From assembly GCA_902625725.1 (NCBI GenBank), contig CACOCY010000008.1, forward strand, positions 40,959 through 104,958: DNA of 64,000 nucleotides, written 5' to 3'. The stretch is from an uncultured SAR116 cluster alpha proteobacterium. GTDB taxonomy: Bacteria > Pseudomonadota > Alphaproteobacteria > Puniceispirillales > Puniceispirillaceae. The position numbers and the translations under genes are program-made. Positions 19,215 through 29,222 of this stretch are shown here, piece by piece. Positions within the stretch are counted from its first letter, which is position 1. Each line of letters opens with the position of its first letter. The notes beneath the pieces are model-generated. The model was not told the origin of the DNA. It saw only the letters and a program-made list of their open reading frames with translations, and did no database searches.

Positions 19215-19964
19215 TCAGGAGACAGGAGGTTTATACCAATCACCAAAATTAGCCTGAAATATGCTTAATGCCGCTATTGCTGCAGTATCACTTCTCAGAA
19301 TTCGTGGTCCAAGGGAAATATGCTCAGTAAAAGGGTAAGATTTTAACTTTTTTTGCTCTTTGCTACTAAACCCTCCCTCTGGTCCAATAAGTATTGCCGC
19401 CTTTTTCAATCTCAAACTATTTAGTGCTGTCATCGGTCGAGCTTTATTTATTTCCGATTTAGTTTCATCACATACAATCAACATTCTGTCCACTGGCCAA
19501 GTTTCGAGAACAGTTTGAAGCTTCATAAAATTCCCAATTTCAGGAAGGTCCAAACGCTCGGTCTGCTCCGCTGCCTCAATCGTATGGGAGCGAATTTTTT
19601 CATTCTTTATTTGTTTTACTTGGCCGAATTCGGACTGTACTGGCCAAATCTTTGATACACCTAATTCTGTCACCTTCTGAACCAAGAAGTCCATTCTTAT
19701 TTTTTTTATCGGAACAAAAAGTATCCATAGATCAGGAGAGGTTGTCTGAGAAAAAACCTTTCGTTTACAGTAGACTGATATTGATCGTTTACTGGAAGTC
19801 TCTACTTTACAAAGAAAACCACCGTCCCGTCCATTAAACAATATTAGCTCAAATCCATTTTTTTTTCTCAAAACTGACGATAGATAATGGCTTTGAGCTG
19901 AATTCAACTGAACTATTGCCTGTTCTTCTAGGTCGCTGTCTACAAATATTCGTGTTAAATTCAT
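19215..19964 (-). CDS. rsmE: 16S rRNA (uracil1498-N3)-methyltransferase
   Basis: SPOUT-fold methyltransferase for m3U1498 of 16S rRNA. The knot motifs are clear: ILIGPEGGFSSKE and SLGPRILRSDTAAIAAL near the C-terminus, with the N-terminal PUA-like half (QSHYLSSVLR). The frame allows a start at 19982, but ATG 19964 gives the usual N-terminus (MNLTRIFVDSDL) and 249 residues. It is probably cotranscribed with gshA. Confidence 0.94.
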   Translation of the reverse strand: MNLTRIFVDSDLEEQAIVQLNSAQSHYLSSVLRKKNGFELILFNGRDGGFLCKVETSSKRSISVYCKRKVFSQTTSPDLWILFVPIKKIRMDFLVQKVTELGVSKIWPVQSEFGQVKQIKNEKIRSHTIEAAEQTERLDLPEIGNFMKLQTVLETWPVDRMLIVCDETKSEINKARPMTALNSLRLKKAAILIGPEGGFSSKEQKKLKSYPFTEHISLGPRILRSDTAAIAALSIFQANFGDWYKPPVS

Positions 19965-20188
19965 TCTAAAACTAAGCTTCATTTCAACTCAATGTAAAAA
20001 AAGGCAAAAAAATATTTAATGATGACTGGATATAATGTGTACTGAAAATATAAAAAGTATATGCATAATTCCTCTTGTTATCAAAAAATACGTCAAGCAT
20101 CATATTGAAAAACAGTTAACAAATAATTCCAAATAATGATTTGTTTTTGTATTCAAAATTCAATGAAAATACATTAAAGAGTAATCAA

Positions 20189-21106
20189 ATGACGTCACCA
20201 AATCAATCGTACACTGATATCGCTACTAATGGGTGGTTGTCAAGCATCCCAGCTTGGCTTCAACCCTATGCCGTTATAGCTAGGCTTGATAGACCTATCG
20301 GTTGGTGGTTATTACTACTACCAGGTTGGTGGGCAATCTTAATTCATCATCAGACTCTTTTTGAAACTGTCAAATTTATGGGATTATTTTTGATAGGTGC
20401 TATTATTATGCGCGCCGCAGGTTGTGTGATAAACGACTTGTGGGACCGTGATATAGATAAAGAGGTTCCTAGAACAGCGTTACGACCACTTGCTGCTGGA
20501 ACACTATCCACTTATTCGGCCATTTTTTTTCTTTGCTGCATATTACTTATAGCATTGTTAATCTTATTACAGTTACCAGTTAAAGCCTGGATTATGGGTG
20601 CTTTTTCAGTACCACTTATCGTCGGTTACCCTCTTGCAAAACGACTAACAGGTTGGCCACAAATCTTTTTGGGATTTGTTTTTTCATGGGGCGTTTTGCT
20701 TGGTTCTGTAAGCACTACAAACAATTGGCCAAGCGAGGCAATGTTATGGGTTTATGCAGGTACTGTATGTTGGATAATTGGCTATGACACAATTTATGCT
20801 ATACAGGATAAAGATGATGATGAAAAATTAAACATCGGCTCTGCTGCAATATCCTTTGGTCCTTTCTTACCATTTGGTGTAACCCTACTCTACAGCACAG
20901 CGGTTTCATTCTGGTCGTTTGGTCTGTGGCTTCAATTTAATTTAGGTTTTTGGCTCATAGGAATTGTGGGTGCCTCGCTTCATTTGATGTGGCAAATACG
21001 TAAAATTCTAAAAATAGATAAAAATAACGCTTTAATAATATTCAAATCTAATCGAGATTGTGGGCTCATTTTGACGATGGGTTTAATTTTACAAATTGTT
21101 TTTTAA
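20189..21106 (+). CDS. ubiA: 4-hydroxybenzoate octaprenyltransferase
   Basis: Membrane prenyltransferase of ubiquinone biosynthesis. Both Asp-rich motifs are present: NDLWDRDIDKEVPRT and YDTIYAIQDKDDD, with RPIGWWLLLLPGWW near the N-terminus. It has 305 residues from ATG 20189. The frame is open from a TTG at 20141, but the extra residues do not resemble the family, so the ATG is preferred. It is divergent from rsmE and convergent with argC. Confidence 0.95.
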   Translation: MTSPNQSYTDIATNGWLSSIPAWLQPYAVIARLDRPIGWWLLLLPGWWAILIHHQTLFETVKFMGLFLIGAIIMRAAGCVINDLWDRDIDKEVPRTALRPLAAGTLSTYSAIFFLCCILLIALLILLQLPVKAWIMGAFSVPLIVGYPLAKRLTGWPQIFLGFVFSWGVLLGSVSTTNNWPSEAMLWVYAGTVCWIIGYDTIYAIQDKDDDEKLNIGSAAISFGPFLPFGVTLLYSTAVSFWSFGLWLQFNLGFWLIGIVGASLHLMWQIRKILKIDKNNALIIFKSNRDCGLILTMGLILQIVF

Positions 21107-21120
21107 AAAGGTATATTTTA

Positions 21121-22077
21121 TTACTTCTGTAAATTAAGACCAATATATGGATTGCATCCCAGCATAATATTCAAGTTCTGAACACATGCTCCAGCAGCAC
21201 CTTTACCAAGGTTATCTAACCTAGCTATAATTAAAAATTGTTCGGTTTTTGAATTGTTAAAACAATAAATTTCAAGTCCATCATAACCAGCAAGACCATC
21301 AGCTGACAAAACAGATGAGTTTTTCATTAAAGATTGTCCATCAAACTCACAAATTCTTATTAACGGATGCTCTCTATATGTAACTCGATAAAGTTCGTAA
21401 ATATCGTGGATTGTAATATCCTTTAAGAATTGAGCTTTAGGTATAGCTAACCTAACTAACATTCCCTGCTTAAACAATCCAACTGATGGTATAAATAAGG
21501 GCGGTATCTCAAGACCTGAATACTTCATCATTTCCGGTATATGTTTGTGTGAAAGATCTAATGAATAGTCAAAATGCGGGGGCAATTTACTGTTCTCAAT
21601 TGAGGCAATCATGTTTCTTCCACCACCAGAATAGCCTGAGACTGCAGGAGTAACGAGACACAAATCTTTTGAAATATAACCTCCACTAACAAGCGGACGA
21701 GATAAAGCAATGAACCCGGACGCGTAACATCCAGGATTACTAACGAAGCTTGCATTGGCAATTTTATCTTTCTGCTCCAGGCATAATTCTGGAAAACCGA
21801 ATACCCAACCTTGTGCTGTTCGATGTGCTGAAGAAGCATCAATGACACGACTACCAATTCCCTTTGCAAGTTCAGCGGCTTGAATTGCTGCTGCGTCTGG
21901 CAAACACAAAATAGTTATATCCGCCTGCCGCATAGCTTGTATACGTTTTTCTTCAGATTTTCTTTCCGTTTCACTGAGAGAAATTAAGCAAATATCTTTT
22001 CTTTTTAGTAACCTTGTTGCAACTTGAAGACCCGTTGTTCCAGCACTTCCATCTATAAAAACTGTGTTTTTCCTCAT
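21121..22077 (-). CDS. argC: N-acetyl-gamma-glutamyl-phosphate reductase, short type
   Basis: Third step of arginine synthesis. This is the short ArgC2 form (318 residues). The dinucleotide loop is DGSAGTTGLQ at the N-terminus and the catalytic cysteine lies in SNPGCYASGFIAL. The frame extends upstream to 22185, but that would overlap the divergent pmbA start; ATG 22077 puts the nucleotide-binding loop at the proper distance. It stands alone between convergent ubiA and divergent pmbA. Confidence 0.95.
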   Translation of the reverse strand: MRKNTVFIDGSAGTTGLQVATRLLKRKDICLISLSETERKSEEKRIQAMRQADITILCLPDAAAIQAAELAKGIGSRVIDASSAHRTAQGWVFGFPELCLEQKDKIANASFVSNPGCYASGFIALSRPLVSGGYISKDLCLVTPAVSGYSGGGRNMIASIENSKLPPHFDYSLDLSHKHIPEMMKYSGLEIPPLFIPSVGLFKQGMLVRLAIPKAQFLKDITIHDIYELYRVTYREHPLIRICEFDGQSLMKNSSVLSADGLAGYDGLEIYCFNNSKTEQFLIIARLDNLGKGAAGACVQNLNIMLGCNPYIGLNLQK

Positions 22078-22152
22078 AAATATTATCATAAACACAAACT
22101 TTCTTACCATCAAGCAGTTGCGCAACGCACATTTGCGCGCTATCTGATAGAT

Positions 22153-23490
22153 ATGGATAAAACGACAAAAAACATAATAACCCAAATGCTTGAAACAGCT
22201 TCATCTGAAGGTGCTGACGCCGCTGAAGCAACTTTAGTTAGGAATAAAGGTATTGGAGTTGAGGTAAGACTTGGAAAGTTTGAATCAGTAGAACATGCAG
22301 AGGATTTTCAAATTGGACTTAGGGTATTCACAGGCCAACAATCAGCGAGCATCTCTACAGGCAAAGTTGATGAGAGCGCTATAAAAGAGTTATGCAAAAG
22401 AGCAGTTGCTATGGCAAGACTCGCACCATCAGACCCATATGCTCGACTTGCTTCAAAAGAAGAGCAAGCAACTACATTACCAGAACTTGAGCTTTATGAC
22501 CCTACCGAATTTAGTTCAGATACCCTAACTGAAATGGCCCTTAAATGTGAAGAAGCGGCTCTCAGTATAGATGGCATAACAAATTCTGAAGGTGCATCTG
22601 CGGGACAATCTACCGCTGAAATAGCTATCTCAACCAGCACTGGATTTACAGGGGAGTATGAACGCTCTTCTTTCAGCATTTCTGCTTCCGTTCTGGCTGA
22701 GAAGGATGGGCGGATGGAAACAGATTACGATTTTACCTCTGCTGTTTTTGCGGAGGATTTAATTGATGCGAAAAAAATTGGGAAATCCGCAGGAGAACGC
22801 ACAATAAACAGACTTGGTGCAAGAAGAGCTCAGACAGGACAATTTCCAGTGGTTTTTGACAGCCGTATTTCGAAAAGTCTTACCAATCATTTAGCAAATG
22901 CTATAAATGGGGCGAGTATAGCAAGAGGCACCAGTTTCCTTAAAGACAAATTGGGTCAAAAAATTGCTAATTCGTCTATATCTCTAATCGATGACCCCTT
23001 GCGACCCCGCGGATTTGGATCTCGAAGGTTTGATGGAGAAACATTGCCAGTAAAACAACTGGAACTAATCAAAGATGGCGTATTGCAGAACTGGCTTCTG
23101 GATTTAGCAAGCGCTGCTCAGTTAGGGCTAAAATCGACTGGAAATGCAAACAGGTCATTGTCGTCTCCACCTTCGCCTGGCACTTCTAATTGTATGATCG
23201 CAAATGGAGCTATATCTGTTAGTTCCCTTATTTCCGATATTAAAGAAGGGTTATTAGTGACTGAGCTTATTGGAAGCTCCGTAAGTCTCACAACTGGTGA
23301 TTATAGTAGAGGAGCAGCAGGCTTTTGGATTGAAAATGGTGAAATTACATATCCAATTACAGAAGCCACAATAGCTGGAAATTTGAAAGAGATGTTTTTT
23401 GAAATGACCCCCGCTAATGATATTGATCTTCGATTTTCTACCTCGGCTCCAAGTGTGAGGGTAGATGGTATGATGGTTGCTGGTGGTTAG
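22153..23490 (+). CDS. pmbA: TldE/PmbA-family peptidase subunit
   Basis: Partner subunit of TldD; the family lacks the HExxxH zinc motif and none is seen here. It has 445 residues from ATG 22153, beginning MDKTTKNIITQMLETA. Family signatures include GIGVEVRLGKFESVEHAED near the N-terminus and TGDYSRGAAGFWIENGEI near the C-terminus. The open frame begins further upstream at 22024, but that part overlaps argC and is unlike the family. Its TAG stop is followed at once by the ATG of the phosphatase gene. Confidence 0.94.
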   Translation: MDKTTKNIITQMLETASSEGADAAEATLVRNKGIGVEVRLGKFESVEHAEDFQIGLRVFTGQQSASISTGKVDESAIKELCKRAVAMARLAPSDPYARLASKEEQATTLPELELYDPTEFSSDTLTEMALKCEEAALSIDGITNSEGASAGQSTAEIAISTSTGFTGEYERSSFSISASVLAEKDGRMETDYDFTSAVFAEDLIDAKKIGKSAGERTINRLGARRAQTGQFPVVFDSRISKSLTNHLANAINGASIARGTSFLKDKLGQKIANSSISLIDDPLRPRGFGSRRFDGETLPVKQLELIKDGVLQNWLLDLASAAQLGLKSTGNANRSLSSPPSPGTSNCMIANGAISVSSLISDIKEGLLVTELIGSSVSLTTGDYSRGAAGFWIENGEITYPITEATIAGNLKEMFFEMTPANDIDLRFSTSAPSVRVDGMMVAGG

Positions 23491-24180
23491 ATGAACCAGA
23501 CAAAAAACACTCTTGACTATCCCCACAAAGCATCAGAATTCAAGCGCAATGGTTTTTCAGATTGGCTAGATCTTTATCTTTATGATCATGGGTTTTTGAG
23601 ATTTGCCTTTCAAAACCTTTACAAAATTGACAGAAATATGTGGCGAAGTAATCAACCCTCTCCAAAACAAATTGAAAAAGCGCATAATAACCTTGGTATT
23701 CAAACTATATTAAATTTGCGAGGACCTCGCGAGACCGGCGACTGGCAGTTAGAAGCTGAAATATGCAATAGATTGGGCATAGAACTTATAAACTTTAGAG
23801 TCCGATCCAGAGCGGCACCCGAAAAAGAAATGCTTCTAAAAACCCCTAAGCTTTTTTCTTCAATCAAATATCCTGCATTACTTCATTGCAAATCGGGTGC
23901 TGACAGGGCTGGATTAATGTCAGCTTTGTATGTGCTAATCGTGATGAAAAAGCCTGCTATTGTAGCACTACGGCAACTTTCTTTCAAATATTTGCATGTA
24001 AAACAAGCTAAAACAGGAATCTTGGACGCATTTATTGCTTCATATATACCCTTTGAAAAAAAAGGTATGGGTTTCATCAAATGGATTGAGGAGTTTTACA
24101 ATCCTGAGAGATTAATGCTGGAATTTGAAGCACAGCCGTTAGCAAGCCGTTTTGTTGATTCTTTTTTAAATCGAGAGTAG
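23491..24180 (+). CDS. tyrosine/dual-specificity protein phosphatase
   Basis: Protein of 229 residues with the Cys-phosphatase loop HCKSGADRAGLMSA (Cys133, Arg139) and an upstream GIQTILNLRGPRETGDW segment that fits the DSP-like fold with the usual general-acid loop region. There is no signal peptide. The start codon is immediately after the pmbA stop, so translation is likely coupled. Similar genes occur near LPS export genes in other alphaproteobacteria; here an MsbA-like gene is next, in convergent orientation. The substrate is unknown. Confidence 0.85.
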   Translation: MNQTKNTLDYPHKASEFKRNGFSDWLDLYLYDHGFLRFAFQNLYKIDRNMWRSNQPSPKQIEKAHNNLGIQTILNLRGPRETGDWQLEAEICNRLGIELINFRVRSRAAPEKEMLLKTPKLFSSIKYPALLHCKSGADRAGLMSALYVLIVMKKPAIVALRQLSFKYLHVKQAKTGILDAFIASYIPFEKKGMGFIKWIEEFYNPERLMLEFEAQPLASRFVDSFLNRE

Positions 24181-24183
24181 TTA

Positions 24184-25938
24184 CTATGAAAATCTCTGAA
24201 GCAATACCATTTTCGCGTATGCACCTTTTTGTTTTAACAAGCTTTCATGAGTACCAGTCTCTATGATCTTGCCCGATTCTAATACATAAACCCTATCTGC
24301 AGATTTAATCGTTGCTAGCCGATGAGCAACAATCAGACATGTTCGGCCTTTTTTTGTTTGTTCTAGTGCATTGTGAACTTGTTTTTCAGATTTAGCATCG
24401 AGGGCTGACGTAGCTTCATCCATTAATAAGATTGGCGCATCTTTTAATATAGCTCTCGCAATCGCAATACGTTGTCTCTGTCCACCTGACAGCAAATTTC
24501 CATGCGGCCCAACTATAGTATTATATCCCTCTGGAAGCTCGGAAATAAATTCATCTGCAGCTGCCTTTTTAGCTGCATTCTTAATATCTTCCTCTCTAGC
24601 ATTTATCCTGCCAAAGCAAATATTTGCTGAGACTGTATCATTAAATAAAATGGAATCCTGACTTATGAGCGCAATATGCTCTCTAAGGCTTTTGATACTG
24701 AGCTTTCTAATATCGATATTATTTATCGATATTTTGCCTTTTCCCACATCAAAAAATCTAGGAATAAGGTTTATTACTGTTGATTTTCCAGCACCACTCT
24801 CACCAACCAACGCAACCGTTTCTCCCTCATTTATTTGGAGATTCAAATCTTCTATCGTCGGTGTTGAATTATATGAGAATGAAACATTTTTTAAATTAAT
24901 CTCTACCTTTTCTGCTTTTAAGTGTGTTGCATTTTTATCTGATTTAAGGCGGGGTTTGGTATCAAGCAACTTAATTACCCTATTTGCAGCTGATACTCCC
25001 TCTTGCGTAACAGCATTTAGTGTTCCCAATGCTCTGACAGGCTGAACTAACATCAACAAAGCTGTGATAAATCCAACGACGTCACCAACAAACATTTCAC
25101 CACTACCGACGCGCCAGCTTGCAACGCCTACCACACCAGCAATAGCTATACCACCTAATACTTCTAACAAAGGATCTATTCGTGCCCTTCCTGACAATAA
25201 AGACAAGTAAGCTGATTTTAGTTTGTCAAACATTACAGAAGCACGTGCTTTCTGTTTATCCTCAAGCTCGAAAGCTTTTATCATTCTGGCGCCATCAATA
25301 ATTTCAGATATATCAGAAGTTACATGCTCCATTGTAATTTGTAAATTTTCAGCATATTTGCGCTGTTTATAGCCAATCCTGACGATAGGTTGAAAAGCAA
25401 TGGGATAAATTGCTAAGACTAATAAAGATAGCCATAAATCAAACCAAAACAGCATTCCTATCATCACTAGGATAGTTAACATATCTCTGACAAGGTTGTT
25501 GGATAATCTCACAACAGCCTCTTTTATTAAATTTACGTCGTTCATTATGCGAGACACAAATGTACCTGAAGAATTCTGTGTGGTTACACCAAGGTCTGAG
25601 TCCACTAAATGGTCCATCATTTTGCGTTGCATCGAAGTTGCTATGGATTGAGCAAATCGATTCACTGTGATTATTTGAAGATACATTGCAGATGCTTTTA
25701 TCATTGCAATGATAATAATACCCATCAGAACAACTGTAAGAAAATTTTGCTTAAATAGCGTTTCCTCGCCAGCAAGATAATTGAATACTTGTTGCATCAT
25801 TGCAGGATAAATAGCACCTGACGCGGCAACAATTATCATCAACAAGATCGCTATCAAAAACAGACCTCTGAAGGGTTTTGCAAATCTAAGCCAGATTTTT
25901 TTAATAATTAAAAATGTTGTGTTTGTTGATTGTGACAT
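24184..25938 (-). CDS. msbA: MsbA-like lipid/LPS ABC exporter
   Basis: Half-size ABC exporter of 584 residues: an N-terminal six-helix membrane domain (about residues 20-310) and a C-terminal ATPase. Visible ATPase motifs are Walker A GESGAGKST, Q-loop ALISQDSILF, signature LSGGQRQRIAIARA, Walker B ILLMDEATSALD and H-loop IVAHRLAT. The setting next to waaA-lpxK-lpxL supports lipid A-core flipping, but other lipid or drug substrates cannot be excluded from sequence. It stands on the opposite strand to the lipid A genes. Confidence 0.88.
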   Translation of the reverse strand: MSQSTNTTFLIIKKIWLRFAKPFRGLFLIAILLMIIVAASGAIYPAMMQQVFNYLAGEETLFKQNFLTVVLMGIIIIAMIKASAMYLQIITVNRFAQSIATSMQRKMMDHLVDSDLGVTTQNSSGTFVSRIMNDVNLIKEAVVRLSNNLVRDMLTILVMIGMLFWFDLWLSLLVLAIYPIAFQPIVRIGYKQRKYAENLQITMEHVTSDISEIIDGARMIKAFELEDKQKARASVMFDKLKSAYLSLLSGRARIDPLLEVLGGIAIAGVVGVASWRVGSGEMFVGDVVGFITALLMLVQPVRALGTLNAVTQEGVSAANRVIKLLDTKPRLKSDKNATHLKAEKVEINLKNVSFSYNSTPTIEDLNLQINEGETVALVGESGAGKSTVINLIPRFFDVGKGKISINNIDIRKLSIKSLREHIALISQDSILFNDTVSANICFGRINAREEDIKNAAKKAAADEFISELPEGYNTIVGPHGNLLSGGQRQRIAIARAILKDAPILLMDEATSALDAKSEKQVHNALEQTKKGRTCLIVAHRLATIKSADRVYVLESGKIIETGTHESLLKQKGAYAKMVLLQRFS

Positions 25939-26174
25939 TATTATCCTTCAGAATTGAACGATACCCTCTCTCATATTATTAAGTAATGTTATTTGTTTTA
26001 TCTACCGTTTCGCTCTTTTTAGCACATTAAGAAACTTTAATTTGTTTTTTATATAAATAAAAACATTATGCCGATAAATTGTAAATTTTGTGAAGACGTA
26101 ATAGAAATTTCTGTGCTAATAAATTAGATAATGGTTTCTCTTCCTAATCCAATTTTAGCTTTGTTGACTGAAAT

Positions 26175-26924
26175 ATGCTTAAAAGATTAAGCCACACCTA
26201 TATAGGTCAAACGATGTTTTCAATGCTTTTAGCTACCATAATTTTTATAATTGGCATTACAGTTCGATGGCGTCATGAAAATCAACATATTTATCAATTA
26301 ATTAAAAAACGCAAAAAACCATATATTCTTGTTTCGTGGCATGAACATATTCTTGGAATGACTTGGAACCTACCAAGACCAATTACGACGTTAAATTCGC
26401 CCCACTCAGACGGTAAAATTCTTGGAAGAGCCGTCCAGTTGGTTGGTTTAAATATCGTTTGGGGGTCATCAAACAAACAAGCCCTCAGTGGTCTTCGAGA
26501 TTTAGCTAAAGAACTCAAAAAGGGAAATAATGTAGGAATAACACCTGATGGCCCTAGAGGTCCTGCCAGAAAACTTGCAATGGGCCCAGTAGCCTTAGCT
26601 CATATGACTGGCATTGAAATTATTCCGGTTGTATTTGCAGCTGATAGACAGTGGCTTCTAAAAAGTTGGGATAAAACGCGAGTCCCCAAGCCATTTAGTA
26701 GTGCTGTAATTTTATGGGGAGAGCCAATAGATCTCTCAAATCTGTATAAAACCGAAAAAATGCAAAATACGGTCGCTTCAGCAATTGAGAAAAGACAAAT
26801 ATCAAAGAAAGTTTTTGAAAATTTACGCAAGAAGATAGAAACAGAGCTAAATCTTTTAACACAAAAATGTGATTTACTTATTTCTAGCTCAGATAAACTT
26901 CGGTCTATGCCAAATAAGAGGTAA
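26175..26924 (+). CDS. DUF374 lysophospholipid acyltransferase-like protein
   Basis: Protein of 249 residues with an N-terminal membrane anchor and the DUF374 signatures SWHEHILGM and TPDGPRGPARKLAMGP, a variant of the acyltransferase HX4D/PEG motifs. In alphaproteobacteria the gene is commonly placed just before waaA, as here (three bases before it). A role in lipid A or outer-membrane lipid acylation is inferred from family and context; the exact acceptor is unknown. Confidence 0.88.
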   Translation: MLKRLSHTYIGQTMFSMLLATIIFIIGITVRWRHENQHIYQLIKKRKKPYILVSWHEHILGMTWNLPRPITTLNSPHSDGKILGRAVQLVGLNIVWGSSNKQALSGLRDLAKELKKGNNVGITPDGPRGPARKLAMGPVALAHMTGIEIIPVVFAADRQWLLKSWDKTRVPKPFSSAVILWGEPIDLSNLYKTEKMQNTVASAIEKRQISKKVFENLRKKIETELNLLTQKCDLLISSSDKLRSMPNKR

Positions 26925-26927
26925 TAA

Positions 26928-28214
26928 ATGTTTCTTAATCCTTTCTTTTATCAGGTAAGTTGGATTTTATTATCCCCTTTTATTCGCTTTTATCTATATT
27001 TTCGGATATGGCAAAAAAAAGAAGAAAAACTTCGAATAAAAGAGCGCTTTGGCCAGAACTACCGAACGCCTCGCCCCAAAGGAACATTAATTTGGTTACA
27101 TGCTGTATCGCTTGGTGAGTCAAATGCAGCGATTAATCTGGTTTCAAGCATATTAAAGTTGCGTAAGAATTGGAGTTTTCTTATAACCACCAACACAATA
27201 ACTGCAGCAGAAAACATTAGAAAAAATTGTGCTAGTATGCCGGTTATACATGTATTTCAGCCGTTAGACCATCCAGTTTGGGTATCTAGATTTATAAATT
27301 ACTGGCAGCCTGACAGCGCCTTGTTTTTAGAATCTGACTTTTGGTTTAACCTGATCACTCTATACAAGAAAAAATTCCTTCCTATAATTTTTGCTTCAAG
27401 CCAGATTTCTCAATCAGCAAAATCAAAATGGGAAAAAATTCCAGCACTCTCTGGCAGAATTTTCTCAAGCCCATCGTTAGTCTTGACCGTGGATGAGGAG
27501 CAAAAAAACCGGTTCAAACAGTTGGCTGATATAGGGGCTAATGGCATCAAACCAAAAATCTTGAAGCTTGGTTCTCTAAAAAGCAAACAGCCTATCAATT
27601 CATCAAAAATGTCTTATGAGAAAGCACTTAAAAATTACGCGAACAAATCGGAAAGCACAATTATTCTGGCGGCCTCCACTCATCAACATGAAGAAATACT
27701 TATAGCAAACGCAATTTTAAAAATAAGCAATCCTTTCCAATTCTTAGTTATATTTGCACCAAGACATCCATTTAGAGCTTCAGAAATTATTACACAATTA
27801 GGTAAAATGCCAAGACGTTCAAAAGGCGAGTTTCCTGTTTTAAATAACCCTTATTTTTTAAGTGACAGTCTAGGAGAAATGAGGAGTTTGTACAATGTTG
27901 CAGATATCATCATACTTGGTGGAAGCTTTTTTCGTTCAGGGGGCCACAATCCAATCGAGCCCGCCCTTGCAGGAAAGCAAATAATTTGTGGCCAATCAAT
28001 ATTTAAAAACAAATCTGATTATGAAGAATTAATTAATGTTGGAATGATACGTCAAGTCAAATCAAATGACACTCTTGCACATACACTTAAACAGACGTTA
28101 AGCTCAACTAAATCAATTAGAGGGGTTTTAACGAAAGGACAGAAAATTGCTCAAGAGGCTTGCATGCGTCCTTCAAAAGCTGCACATTATATCATATCAA
28201 CGATTGAGCAATAA
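26928..28214 (+). CDS. waaA: 3-deoxy-D-manno-octulosonic acid transferase
   Basis: Transfers Kdo from CMP-Kdo to lipid IVA at the inner face of the inner membrane. It has 428 residues with an N-terminal anchor, the acceptor-domain motif LIWLHAVSLGESNAA and the C-terminal sugar-nucleotide region ILGGSFFRSGGHNPIEPA. GAGGTAA precedes the ATG. It is the second gene of the run DUF374-waaA-lpxK-lpxL. Confidence 0.95.
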   Translation: MFLNPFFYQVSWILLSPFIRFYLYFRIWQKKEEKLRIKERFGQNYRTPRPKGTLIWLHAVSLGESNAAINLVSSILKLRKNWSFLITTNTITAAENIRKNCASMPVIHVFQPLDHPVWVSRFINYWQPDSALFLESDFWFNLITLYKKKFLPIIFASSQISQSAKSKWEKIPALSGRIFSSPSLVLTVDEEQKNRFKQLADIGANGIKPKILKLGSLKSKQPINSSKMSYEKALKNYANKSESTIILAASTHQHEEILIANAILKISNPFQFLVIFAPRHPFRASEIITQLGKMPRRSKGEFPVLNNPYFLSDSLGEMRSLYNVADIIILGGSFFRSGGHNPIEPALAGKQIICGQSIFKNKSDYEELINVGMIRQVKSNDTLAHTLKQTLSSTKSIRGVLTKGQKIAQEACMRPSKAAHYIISTIEQ

Positions 28215-28220
28215 TCTTAA

Positions 28221-29222
28221 ATGCCATTGAAAACACCTAAATTTTGGTCAGGGCTGAATTGGCAATCAATTCTTTTGTTCCCTCTAAGCTTTATCTGGCG
28301 GTTTGGCCACTATTTGCGGCAAAAAAATACGCAACCAAAAAAAATCAATATTCCTATAATTTGTGTAGGTAATCTAACCGTTGGTGGGAGTGGAAAAACT
28401 CCGGTTGTTATAACACTTTGCAGATTCTTATCTGGTATTGGAAAATCGCCGTCTGTACTAACACGAGGATTTGGCGGAAATAAAAAAGGTCCAGTTTTTG
28501 TGGATAGAACTTTGCACCAATCCTCAGATGTTGGAGATGAACCTCTGATGATGGCACATTCAATAGAGGTATGCGTAAGTAGGGAAAGGCCTCTTGGTGC
28601 TTATCATATCATAGCCAATAAACAAGCTGATTGCATTGTGATGGACGATGGACTTCAAAATCCAACCTTAGAAAAAGACCTAAAACTCGCTGTTTTTGAT
28701 GGTAAATTTGGGATAGGCAATGGCTTGTTATTGCCAGCCGGACCAATGCGTGAAAAATTGGAGGATGGGCTTCGAAATGTAGATATGGTGATTTTTAACG
28801 GAGAAGATGAAACAAACCTTACACGAAAAATTCCATCGAACATTCCTATTTTCACGGGCGAACTTCTTCCTGATGATGAAATTATTGAGAATATGAAAAA
28901 TAGGCGTGTTTTTGGTTTTGCAGGAATTGGCAATCCCTCAAGATTTTTTAAGACGCTCAACAATATTGGAGCCAATATTGTTGGTGAGGCACATTTTGCA
29001 GACCACCATCCTTATACCAATGCAGACATGACACAATTATATGAGGAAGCAAATCAGGCAGGTTCTGAACTTGTTACTACCCAAAAGGATTGGATGAGAT
29101 TACCCACTGAATGGCGGGATCGTGTTCTAACTATACCGGTAAGAATTCATTTCTCTGCCACAGACTCAATTAAAATAGTATCATATCTTGAGACTACCTT
29201 TAAAAATGTCTTTTCATCGTAG
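28221..29222 (+). CDS. lpxK: tetraacyldisaccharide 4'-kinase
   Basis: Phosphorylates the 4' position of the lipid A disaccharide. It has 333 residues with the modified Walker A loop VGNLTVGGSGKTPVVI and the family motif MDDGLQNPTL. Its start is six bases after the waaA stop, and its end overlaps the lpxL start by 17 bases. Confidence 0.96.
   Translation: MPLKTPKFWSGLNWQSILLFPLSFIWRFGHYLRQKNTQPKKINIPIICVGNLTVGGSGKTPVVITLCRFLSGIGKSPSVLTRGFGGNKKGPVFVDRTLHQSSDVGDEPLMMAHSIEVCVSRERPLGAYHIIANKQADCIVMDDGLQNPTLEKDLKLAVFDGKFGIGNGLLLPAGPMREKLEDGLRNVDMVIFNGEDETNLTRKIPSNIPIFTGELLPDDEIIENMKNRRVFGFAGIGNPSRFFKTLNNIGANIVGEAHFADHHPYTNADMTQLYEEANQAGSELVTTQKDWMRLPTEWRDRVLTIPVRIHFSATDSIKIVSYLETTFKNVFSS

Noticed and set aside
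26068..26127. 19-codon frame with a CxxC pair (MPINCKFCEDV) before the DUF374 gene
   Set aside because: Very short, no ribosome-binding site and no neighbour that would explain it.
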